Shown here piece after piece: positions 55,402 through 64,000 of a DNA stretch of 64,000 bases. Within the stretch, counting starts at the first letter, position 1. Each line of letters starts with the position of its first letter. A model generated the notes under the pieces. The model saw only the letters and a list, made by a program, of their open reading frames with translations. It ran no database searches and was not told the origin of the DNA. The stretch spans positions 4,339,001-4,403,000 of the forward strand of contig JAFFSR010000249.1 in the NCBI GenBank assembly GCA_017163975.1. The letters run 5' to 3'. This stretch comes from Anastatus disparis (taxonomy: Eukaryota > Arthropoda > Insecta > Hymenoptera > Eupelmidae). Position numbers and translations under genes: made by a program.

Positions 55402-55573
55402 AGCATTACTCAGGAACAACGACGTGGACGTAGTAAAATCTGTTCCCTTTGGGGTGCTGGATTTACGTGAGTCCCCTCGCCTCTCACGATCGGGGTGCTT
55501 AATTTACGTGAGTCCCCTCGCCTCTCACGATCGGGGTGCTTAATTTACGTGAGTCCCCTCGCCTCTCACGATT
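55402..55573. repeat. Shared motif block with 41-bp tandem repeat
   Basis: AGGAACAACGACGTGGACGT followed by three 41-bp units (55451, 55492, 55533) with GGGGTGCT and CCCCTCGCCTCTCACGAT. The single-unit counterpart is at 30621-30709. Confidence 0.85.
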
Positions 55574-55593
55574 AGAAACTATTTCAGTTTAAC

Positions 55594-57297
55594 TTATGAA
55601 ATCTTTTTTTTTTGATCTAGTAAAGATCTTGACCCAGACCGTCTTTTATGACGAACATTTAGCTCATCTCGTTGAAGACACCAGCAATAGTCCGCTAACA
55701 TTGTTGGAGACCATTTACCCTGATAACGTCTTTCCATTTCTTTGAGGTCCTGATGAGATTGCTCACCTTGCTCTTCGCTTACGGCACCTAGATTTTCTGG
55801 AAACCATTCTAAATGAGAGTGTAAATAATGCAATTTTACGCTCATATTGCAACCTAAATTCTGAAATTTTTCAATCATATCGTCAACTATTTCTTTGTAA
55901 TCACTAACTTTATTATTACCCAAAAATCCTTTAACAACTTTTTTAAAGCTAATCCAGGCTTCTTTTTCTACATTTGTCATAACCTGTTCAACCTCTGTTG
56001 TTTTCATTAATTCTCTTATTTGTGGTCCAACAAATATTCCTTCTTTTATCTTCGCCTCACTTAAATAAGGGAATTTATCTCTAAGATATTGAAATAATGC
56101 ACCATCGGTATCAAGAGCCTTTACAAATTGCTTCATTAATCCTAATTTTATATGAAGCGGAGGCAACAAAACTTTTTTAGAGTCAATTAACGGTTGTTGA
56201 ATAATGTTGGGATCTCCAGGTTTTAAAGTTTTACGAAGAGGCCAATCCTTTGTAACGTAATGCTTAACTCTATCTCTGCTATCCCACAAACATATAAAGC
56301 ACGGATATTTTGTATAACCCAATTGTTGTCCAAGCAGCATTGAAACCATTTTTAAGTCTCCGCATACTTCCCATTTATGCTGTTCATATTTTATTGCTTT
56401 AAGAATAGTTTCTACATTTTCATATGATTCCTTTAGGTGTATAGAATGAGCAATAGGTATTGACGCATATTTATTTGAGTTATGCAATAAAACTGCTTTC
56501 AAACTTGTTTTTGAGGAATCAATAAACAATCTCCATTGATCAGTATCATAAGGAAGTTCTAATTTTTCAATTAAGCCTTTAACATCATTACAAAAAACAT
56601 ATTCATCACATGCAGAATAATACTCAACTAATTCCTTCTCTTGATTACGATACCAACTAAAAGTAGTTCCTGGAGCAAGAAGGTGTTTCTCTTGAAGTCT
56701 TGATCCTAACAACTCAGATTTTTCTTTCGACAAGCCTAAATCTCTGACTAAATCATTTAAAGAAGCCTGATCAAATAAAATAGGAGCATCAGAGGTTGAT
56801 TCGATGTCTTCAAAATCCTGATTTTCAATATCGTCACAGACTGTATGGTCTTCAACATTTATTCTTACAAATGGAGGGCTTGGAGGAACATCACCAGATG
56901 CAAAGGGAATAGGCTTCGTTACGCTTGCTACATTCGGATATTTTATATTACAAGCATTTTTAATATTATATCCAAATGTTTTGGTTAAACAGAAATAACA
57001 TTCATTGTGGCTAACAGGTTCACACCAAATTGCAGGAGTTTTGAAAGGCATTGGTGTTACTTCTTTATGGGCATTATACCAACGTCTTAATGTTTCAACA
57101 CATGATTTACAAGCCGTATGTGGAACCCAAGACTTATCCTGATTAGTTATCGAAATATTGAAGTAATTAAGATCAAATATTTTTATCGTTTCATTGATTT
57201 TCATCGCATTTTTTGCGAACACGAAGCGACTACAAATGTAGCAAAAGCTGTCAGGATTATTTAAACACTTACGCGAGGTCATTATTGAAATGATCAA
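55594..57297 (-). CDS. Intact 567-aa putative transposase
   Basis: A single uninterrupted ORF between long TIRs. N-terminal Cys pairs (CYIC 19-22, CKSC 63-66, CYFC 100-103) look zinc-binding. The second half is compatible with a DDE RNase-H fold: D260 in LFIDSSK, D314 in VCGDLKM followed by C333-x2-C336 (CFICLW), then a helical insertion, and E508 in SEEQGEQ. The family is very common in arthropods and Hydra, annotated only as uncharacterised. I infer that it is the transposase of this element; the triad assignment is by eye. The start at 57297 is supported by the second Met at residue 6 being close; either would keep the zinc motifs. It is likely the youngest coding sequence in the region. 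Confidence 0.7.
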   Translation of the reverse strand: MIISIMTSRKCLNNPDSFCYICSRFVFAKNAMKINETIKIFDLNYFNISITNQDKSWVPHTACKSCVETLRRWYNAHKEVTPMPFKTPAIWCEPVSHNECYFCLTKTFGYNIKNACNIKYPNVASVTKPIPFASGDVPPSPPFVRINVEDHTVCDDIENQDFEDIESTSDAPILFDQASLNDLVRDLGLSKEKSELLGSRLQEKHLLAPGTTFSWYRNQEKELVEYYSACDEYVFCNDVKGLIEKLELPYDTDQWRLFIDSSKTSLKAVLLHNSNKYASIPIAHSIHLKESYENVETILKAIKYEQHKWEVCGDLKMVSMLLGQQLGYTKYPCFICLWDSRDRVKHYVTKDWPLRKTLKPGDPNIIQQPLIDSKKVLLPPLHIKLGLMKQFVKALDTDGALFQYLRDKFPYLSEAKIKEGIFVGPQIRELMKTTEVEQVMTNVEKEAWISFKKVVKGFLGNNKVSDYKEIVDDMIEKFQNLGCNMSVKLHYLHSHLEWFPENLGAVSEEQGEQSHQDLKEMERRYQGKWSPTMLADYCWCLQRDELNVRHKRRSGSRSLLDQKKKIS

Positions 57298-57967
57298 CAG
57301 TTAGAATATTTAATTTAATACTTTATACCTCCAGCGAGTTGTTAACCAACAGATCAAATACAAATATTCACAAAATTTTTTCCAAAAAATAAGGCACCAT
57401 GAACGAACAATTAAGAGCTATCTAGTAAATTGTTGCTTAAAATGTTATTAAAAAAATGATTTATTTGCGATTACAATAAATACAGAATCAATACAAATGG
57501 TCTTTTTTGTACAAATAATAAAAAATTGTATATCAATGAGACGGGGCAAAATTATACTAAATGATTCACACTAAAGAAATGTATGCTTAAAGGAATTCCA
57601 AAGTGAGACGGGGCAAAATTAAAAAGAAAACATGTTTTAATATTGGCGAAGGGACTCCCGCTCGTAATTTCAAATTGGCGTAACTTGGTGTAGAAAAATC
57701 GTAATTGAACTCTGCGACTCTTAAATTAAAGAGGAAAAGTAGTGCTATAAGATGCAACTAAAAAAAAACTCCCAAAAAATTTTGTCTCTTCTGTACATAA
57801 CCTCAAAAGTAGCCAAAAACGCCATTTTTTGGGTAAAAAACCTCAAATATCTCAAAATCCTGACGTGATAGAGCAATTCGGACCCCGGATTCGGATTCTA
57901 CGCAAAAAATTACTTCGGAAATGACCCTCCACTTTTTGACAACAAAACCATGTTGGCCTGTGTAATT

Positions 57968-58498
57968 ATATGTAGTATCAGTGGAGTAGTGGCTAAGGCG
58001 CGTGACTCGTATTCCCGTTGGCGCGGGATCGATTCCCCGTCTGGTCGCTTTTTTGCTGTCTCTGCAATGGGTTGACACCACGTTAAATAATATTTCACTA
58101 TAGAGTGGCGTGGTCACCACAAGGAAAAAATGTCAAACTTCAATGTGTGCTTAGTGGGCCTACATACCACTTTAAAAATTTGTTCAAGGCTTAAATGGAG
58201 CTTGCTTCGTAGGTAATTAAAAAAAAAATATTTAATTATATATAAAAACTTAAAATTAATTAAAACATATAATTACAATCAACATATAATAAAGATTGAT
58301 ATATATCGATATTAAATTTACTTTTTCTTATAGTTACCCTGGTGAAATAAATCAGGTGATATATCAGCTGATTATTTTTAACAGGGTAGTAATATATAAC
58401 TGAACTTATGTCTCTTTGTATCTTAATATGTCGAAGATCAGTATAAGGCAATTTGTGAATCGATATCCTAGTGGATGAAATAAGTTGGACTTAAATTG
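57968..58498 (+). mobile_element. tRNA-derived SINE, family A (copy 2), in the right arm
   Basis: The head (57975-58040) has A-box GTGGCTAAGGCGCG and B-box GGGATCGATTCC. The insertion interrupts the TIR between TAATTAT copies (about 57961-57967 and 58499-58506). Matches 3028-3140 over the head; the rest of the ~530 bp has no partner in the window. Confidence 0.65.
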
Positions 58499-58984
58499 AA
58501 TAATAATTATTAATATTCTCATGAATTTACACAAAAAGTTCTAATATATAAGTAGAAGTGCATTTTTAGTTTTGCATTTTGTAACTGATACATCTAAGAA
58601 AAAGGTATTGACATATAAATTTTGTATTAAGTGTATAAGTAATTGAATTTAAATATTGGTTAGCTATAAATTTGAGTTACTTTTACTGTAAAAATTCAAT
58701 AACAGAAGTGATGAATTATCAGCACAAAATAGATCGTGTCTTATTATCTCTTGGACTGTTAACATTATTCAATATGTAAAATTATTTCTTGACTAAAAAT
58801 TAAATTAATTATTTTTCAAAGTGATATCATATCTTAAGATAGATTATATTTAAATGATGAAAAAAATGAAACAAAAATAATTTTCCAAACCTCTTCAGTC
58901 AAATAAACAAAGGATATTTTAGTTACAAATCATAATTTTCAAGAAATTCAATGACATTCAATTTCTTTCCAATAAAAAAATCTA

Positions 58985-61130
58985 TTCTGAATCTTATAAG
59001 AAAAGAATTTTACATATAGTTACCTGTTACCATGCGTTATTGGAAATATTAGCAGTATTATATAACCTTGAACTATGAAGTGGAAAAATTTTTTTCTAAT
59101 TAGTATTTAACGGGATGTCGGAGCTGCTGGACACAATTTTTGCTTTTATTATTTTATTGATCTTTTTAAATTTGTAATTTAAACAATTGTAATGACTTTT
59201 CCGCACTAAAGCTATGTTAATACAATAATTTTTGTTAAAATAAAAATTCATTTAGACTTGTTATTTTTTTATAAGCTTGGAATGGAAATTAGATATCAAG
59301 CTCGATAAACCTAACCTCAAAATACTTTATACCGAAAAATTGTTTATAACTTTTTATGTACAGTGTTTTGATAAATTCTGTAAGTTGTCCGCACTCAAGT
59401 TTAATATTACAAATTTTCTTACTGTTATGAAAGAACTCGATCCAACGTACCGTTTACTCGTCAACTTGAAATTAAAATATTAACGAATTATTTTAGAAGG
59501 TAGCGAGCTCCGTCATGCCCTTAAGTATATTTTTCATGTGCTACGTTGGCACATGATTTGTTAAAAAATCTCAAGGTTTGGTTCACTCTTAATCTTCATA
59601 AGATATTTTTTAATATATTTTAATATTTGTGAAGTATACAACTATTTCTATGAATGCTTGCGAAGGGACATCTGCAACCGATGAGTACAAGTTAACATTA
59701 AAACGAGTAAATGTAGCTAAAAATTACATTTTTTATTATTTTTGATTACATTAAAATTTTTTAAAAGGGATCGCCGTTTTGCACTACTCTGAAATTCATA
59801 GGTTATATTTATACATATATTACCTTCTACGATGATTTTCTTGGACATGGAATCATTGTTTGAAACCTTGAAAAGTGGTATTTCAATGCTTTAAATGACT
59901 TTAGCTCAGCGAATGGCTACATTAGCACTTTTAAATTAATTTTTTCTTAAAATTTAGAATATTGCGAAGAAAAAAGTTTGTTAGTGATAAATTCCTAAAA
60001 CGCAACCCAACTGAGTAATTTAAGCTTAAAATTAATCAAAAATCTCAAAAATATGGTTTTTGCCCAACTTTGAAGCTTTGTAGCTCCAAAAATATGTACT
60101 AAGGGAATCTAAAAAAATTCTGAGTGGTTCATAATATTAAAAAGAACCATTTTACCAATTTTGAGCGGAAAAAAATTTTTCATCCTTCAATTTGACAGAG
60201 AATAGGCGATATATATATATGGGTCAAAATAACATCTTTTTTAAAAAGTGTGCGCACGTGGGTCAGCGATTTTGCTGATTTTGAGATATGTTTTAGTATT
60301 ATTAAAATTAGAAATCTGTGCAAAATTTCAGCCCTCTATGTGCAAAACTCGCCGAGAAATGGCCTTTCAAAGGTCAAATATCCGCTTCTTTCGGCTGTTT
60401 TTCACTCTTTTTCAAAATTCTGCCAAGACTCGAGTTTTTGACATATTTTTATTCGACAGGCGGCAATTTCTTCGTTTTTATGTTAACTTTAAATAACCGT
60501 AATCTTATTTTTAAAAAATTCTAATGAGGCTTCTGAAAACTCAGAGAACAAAATACTGATTTTTGAAATTTTTGAAAATTTTTAAACAGCTGTAACTCAA
60601 TTGGATTTGAACATTTTCAAATTATCAAAATGTCATTTTATTGGTCTTTTAGAGAGCTTTGATTTCAATTTTGAAATTTTCAAAAAGGCTCAAAATTGAC
60701 GGAGATACGAAGGTTTAAAGTTTGCGAAATATCTAAAATATTCGTTTTTACAAAATTTAGATCATTTTAACTCTGGCCGGACAACTTCAAATTCACTAAA
60801 TCTTACAAGAAAACTTTCTATAAGTCATGTAAAATGAGGCAAAATAGGCCTGGTCAAGGGTATCCTACGATTTTATTATTATTTGAACCTCTCATAATTC
60901 AGTATTTTGCTTCACAAGTAAATTAATAGACCCAGCTGTTGCGTCTTTTACTCATAAATGCGAAAACCTTAAAAGATTCAACAGGCTTTAAATTATTAAA
61001 TGAGAGATAAAAAAAAGTTGATTTTATGCTTGAGTATAGGTCTCTAGGTCGTTTAGAATAAAAGTTATAACAGTTTGAGAATTCTTTATTTCTCAAGGTA
61101 TCAAATCCGTGAACGCTTACTCTAGCCGAT
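58985..61130. other. AT-rich non-coding sequence
   Basis: No supported gene. The stretch at about 59950-61130 has mixed-composition, poly-Ala/Phe-like text similar in style to the long TIRs above, and may be the TIR of the element carrying the fragment at 61164; the partner arm was not found. Confidence 0.4.
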
Positions 61131-61163
61131 TTTTAGATTGGTCTTAACTGACCTATAACCTGA

Positions 61164-61768
61164 TTGAATGTGAAAATTCATTTAAATGTATTAAGTCTTC
61201 AGGATTGTAAAAGTTTTAAAAAAATTATAAATATTAGAATAATCCCAGGGCAAAAAATATGTCGTAATTGTTATAGAAAAATAAAGACTGCAATATTAAA
61301 CTATGGTAATCAAAATAACTATTGCCGTGATCCCTTTAAGAGACACAGAAATCCAGTGAATAATTTTCTGAAAATAGTAGATGAAAATATATCTGTAAAA
61401 TTTGCAGTAGCTTGCAATGATATTGAATTATTATCAGGTGTCACAGTATGTTCCTCTTGTTATAACAGAATCCAGTCAATAGTATCAGAGTTCGAAACAC
61501 AACAAAATATAAAATCTGATGTGAGAGCTACTGCGACTCAAAGCAGCGAAAGTAATAATCAATCATTAGCAAGTTTACAAAACTCTGAGAACTTCATATC
61601 TACAAGTCAAAATGCAAAAATTTAGATTCACTTTATGCAATGTTTAATATTTCACCTATAGATAAAAATAAATTAACGCTTGATAGATTGAAAAATAAAG
61701 CATTAGATGCATTACAATGTATTGTTGGCGAAATTACCACTACAATGTGTAAAGTATATGATTGTTAA
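61164..61768 (+). pseudogene. N-terminal zinc-finger module of a transposon protein
   Basis: Two tandem modules of the form PGQKICRNCYRKI and GVTVCSSCYNRI, with a CRDPFKRHRN element before the second. They match in pattern the VCKNCHERI module of the 30.9-33.3 kb protein. After a Ser/Gln-rich linker the frame shifts near 61618; the other frame continues to TAA at 61766-61768. The catalytic part is absent. No ATG is evident before the first module, so the fragment is 5' incomplete. Confidence 0.55.
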
Positions 61769-61788
61769 GTCCTGGCTTTCACCAGGAC
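61769..61788 (+). other. Hairpin directly after the stop codon
   Basis: GTCCTGG and CCAGGAC form a 7-bp stem with loop CTTTCA immediately after TAA. Role unknown. Confidence 0.5.
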
Positions 61789-63340
61789 TAAATAAAAGTG
61801 TATGATTTTATTATGTTGAATATTTTTGTATGATTTTAAATATGAATTTGAATTAATTTGAAATAATTGAAAAGTAAATTTTATTATTTATAAAGTTGAA
61901 AAGTAAATTTTATTATTTCAGTTAATTTATATATAATAATAGTTAGTAAATTTTTCAAAATTTTCTGCTTTTGTCTGTAATTTGTATGGTAAGTTTAACA
62001 TAAATCTAACTTAAACGTAAACTGATCTTTGCTTGTCTTTATTTTGACAAATATGTACTCTAAATAATTTTAGAGTTTAGAATGAAGATTGAACATAGTT
62101 CTTTCATTCCATATAGAACTTATAATAAAGTTTATCATTTTTTTTACTTTACATAAATTGTAATTGTAAAATAAAATTTTTATAAGTCTTAATAAAGACT
62201 TTTTTATAATGATTTTTCTTTTATTTTTGTAATACGAATTCTAAATAAATTTAGAAGTTGAAATATTCATTTGAATATTGGTTCATGTTGCATTTGAATG
62301 AAAGTATCTAACTTTCCCTTTCTTTTTTTTTGTAAATATATTTTTCGTGTTGAGAAATGAAATCAGTTTTACGAATATATATTAGATAATATATGCTTGT
62401 ATACCTTAAATTCAGAGACAAAAGTAATTGATTTATAAACAAAAACATAAGACTTAATATACATTAATAAGTTTAATGATCATTATAAATGTTAGATTTC
62501 TTTTACAAGATCTTTATTGTTAATGAAAAATTAAAAAAATAAAAGTATATGTAGTAAGATGCATATAAATATAATTTTAAAGCTTTAAATCTTATTATAG
62601 ATAATGTATATAATAATTTTACATATTTTATTTGATTATTGACTAATACTGATTTAAATAAATTGATTTAAATTTCTTAATTTTTTATTCGAAAACCATT
62701 CGTTGTTGATTAAATCAATTAATTTAAATGTGATTGTTTCTTACTATTTAAATTGATTGATTTAAGTTGATAGAGCCCTTGAATCGACAATCTGTGAATT
62801 TACAAGCCACATTTTGAAAACTTACAGATTTTTCTTATTTTATACAAATTGTTTATCAATAAAACATAAATAATATAAATGAACTAGAATATAAAAAAAT
62901 GAAATTATAGAGATTCAAAAACTTATGAAATGTGCAAAAATTCCTGAAAAAGAGAAAAAAGGGATTAGATTTGTTACTTAACACTCATAACATAAACTAG
63001 AGTTCAGTGGAAAGCCGAAGGAAGGGGTAACAGAAATTTGGGCGATATGTATTTATTATAATGACATTTATTTTACTTTATAACTTACATGAACAAGGTT
63101 ATAAGATAACTTAACACAATTAGAAAACAAGCGCAAATGGCCAACTAAACACGGGAACAGCACGATAGTCAGAACTTCGAAAGACGCAAGGGGCCGATCG
63201 AATAGTCGATGAACTAAATGAACAAACAAAAATGGAATTTCGTATACGGCGCAAAACGGCCTTGGAAATTGCGGGAGCAGCCCGCTTACCGTTCATTTAG
63301 AGCCAACGGTAGACGATGGGTATCGTCATGGAACGCGCGG
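61789..63340. other. AT-rich non-coding, becoming GC-richer after 63.0 kb
   Basis: No supported gene. The base composition changes near 63090, where the GC-richer region with the minisatellite begins. Confidence 0.5.
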
Positions 63341-63375
63341 GAACGCTCGCTTGTACTATGACGTGCACTGAAACC

Positions 63376-63560
63376 GAAAAGCGCGGGAACGCCCGCTGAT
63401 AATAAGACGCGCACTGTAACGAAAAGCGCGGGAACGCCCGCTGATAATAAGACGCGCACTGTAACGAAAAGCGCGGGAACACCCGCTGATAATAAGACGC
63501 GCACTGCAACGAAAAGCGCGGGAACGCCCGCCGATAATAAGACGCGCACTGTAAACGTGA
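63376..63560. repeat. 45-bp GC-rich minisatellite
   Basis: Units start at about 63376, 63421, 63466 and 63511 (GAAAAGCGCGGGAACGCCCG...). Three overlapping minus-strand ORFs across it are repeat products. Strikingly GC-rich for this window. Confidence 0.9.
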
Positions 63561-63797
63561 GTCGCGGGAACGCCTGTACCGACGCCACGCGATCGCGCAC
63601 TCAAGCACTCGGGGCACCCCTACCACTGCACAAGCCACTCGAAGAAATCAGGAGCCGATGTAGAGACGTCGATGTCAAAAATACTACTACTCCTTTTTCG
63701 TAGAGACACGCGACTTTTACCTATTCTCTCCCCACCATGCCAGATGCGCACCACCTCCATGCGCGCGAAAACACCCGAAGGCGGTGTCCCAATCCGA

Positions 63798-63852
63798 TTA
63801 TTCATGAACAAGATTTTTTTCTAAAATATTTAGAATTTTTGTTCATGATATA
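63798..63852. repeat. Short palindrome
   Basis: TTCATGAACAAGA and TTTTTGTTCATGA face each other around an AT-rich centre; possibly a tiny foldback or a TIR edge. Confidence 0.5.
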
Positions 63853-64000
63853 ATAGTAGAAATCAAATGTGTTTCTGATTTGTCTGATGTTATTTAGAAT
63901 TTTCAATGATAAATCAAAATATTTAAATATATTGTTATTAATTATTTTTTTATTTAAATCTTGCTGATTATGAGTTAATGTGATATTCTTATTTTAGGAA

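Larger units (their letters stand above)
52327..58984 (-). mobile_element. Long-TIR DNA transposon 2
   Basis: Inverted arms of ~0.8 kb: left 52327-52645 plus 54566-55046, right 57657-57967 plus 58499-58984. The left arm is interrupted by a 1.9-kb TIR element and the right arm by a SINE. The arms enclose one intact 567-codon minus-strand gene and the tandem motif block. Target duplication not found. Outer edges were judged from where the arms stop matching. Confidence 0.8.

Noticed and set aside
57975..58050. A functional tRNA gene
   Set aside because: A and B boxes are present but arms do not pair into a cloverleaf; it is a SINE head.
61769..61788. Histone-type 3' stem-loop
   Set aside because: The stem is 7 bp with a 6-nt loop and the sequence does not fit the histone consensus; no histone gene.
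63286..63638. Three overlapping ORFs of 82-113 codons
   Set aside because: They are three frames of the 45-bp minisatellite.

Overview
The window looks like AT-rich nuclear DNA of an arthropod, most likely an insect. The evidence is very AT-rich non-coding sequence with many (AT)n runs, small GT..AG introns, a TATA box plus TCAGT initiator pair of arthropod type, and a dense mix of eukaryotic transposons. I recognise no ordinary host gene. Almost everything identifiable is mobile DNA, often nested.

Layout. 1-9.6 kb: a minus-strand Ty3/gypsy-type LTR retrotransposon (LTRs 16-637 and 8755-9376) lies inside a palindromic foldback element. It keeps a broken gag and a protease, but pol is collapsed: the start of reverse transcriptase is joined to an integrase-like tail. 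Its gag is split by a TA-flanked element that itself carries a TTAA-flanked MITE. 10.6-14.6 kb: decayed OB-fold (RPA-like) gene fragments on both strands around a near-perfect 1.13-kb palindrome. 15.7-22.9 kb: a decayed minus-strand Helitron Rep/helicase, interrupted in the helicase by a 2.45-kb repeat-rich TIR element. 23-29 kb: a tRNA-derived SINE, a solo LTR and a run of MITEs. 30.05-34.17 kb: a DNA transposon with ~0.57-kb terminal inverted repeats and a broken transposase-like gene carrying a SINE. 34.9-45.8 kb: a Polinton/Maverick with most of its module on the minus strand: protein-primed DNA polymerase, packaging ATPase, integrase with chromodomain, adenovirus-type protease, major and minor capsid proteins, a phospholipase A2-like protein and smaller conserved proteins. 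45.8-47.1 kb: an inverted duplication and an unrecognised two-exon gene. 48.6-50.4 kb: a short Helitron with both ends visible. 51.6-52.0 kb: the GIY-YIG end of a Penelope-like element. 52.3-59.0 kb: a second long-TIR transposon (~0.8-kb TIRs) with an intact 567-codon ORF. 61.1-61.8 kb: a fragment of a related zinc-finger transposon protein. 63.4-63.6 kb: a GC-rich minisatellite.

The most interesting item is a 71-codon plus-strand gene (43451-43666) inside the Polinton, transcribed against the rest of the module. It resembles the PP1-recruiting core of GADD34/PPP1R15, the same architecture used by some large DNA viruses to reverse eIF2alpha phosphorylation. It has a TATA box, an initiator at standard spacing, a plausible 62-nt 5'UTR intron and a polyA signal. 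If confirmed, this Polinton lineage carries a translation-shutoff antagonist.

The second theme is the pair of long-TIR transposons. They encode different uncharacterised zinc-finger/DDE-like proteins yet share a GC-rich motif block at the same relative position. Most other coding regions contain stops or frameshifts. The major and minor capsid proteins, the 172-aa capsid-region protein, the ATPase, the 71-aa protein and the 567-aa protein are uninterrupted.
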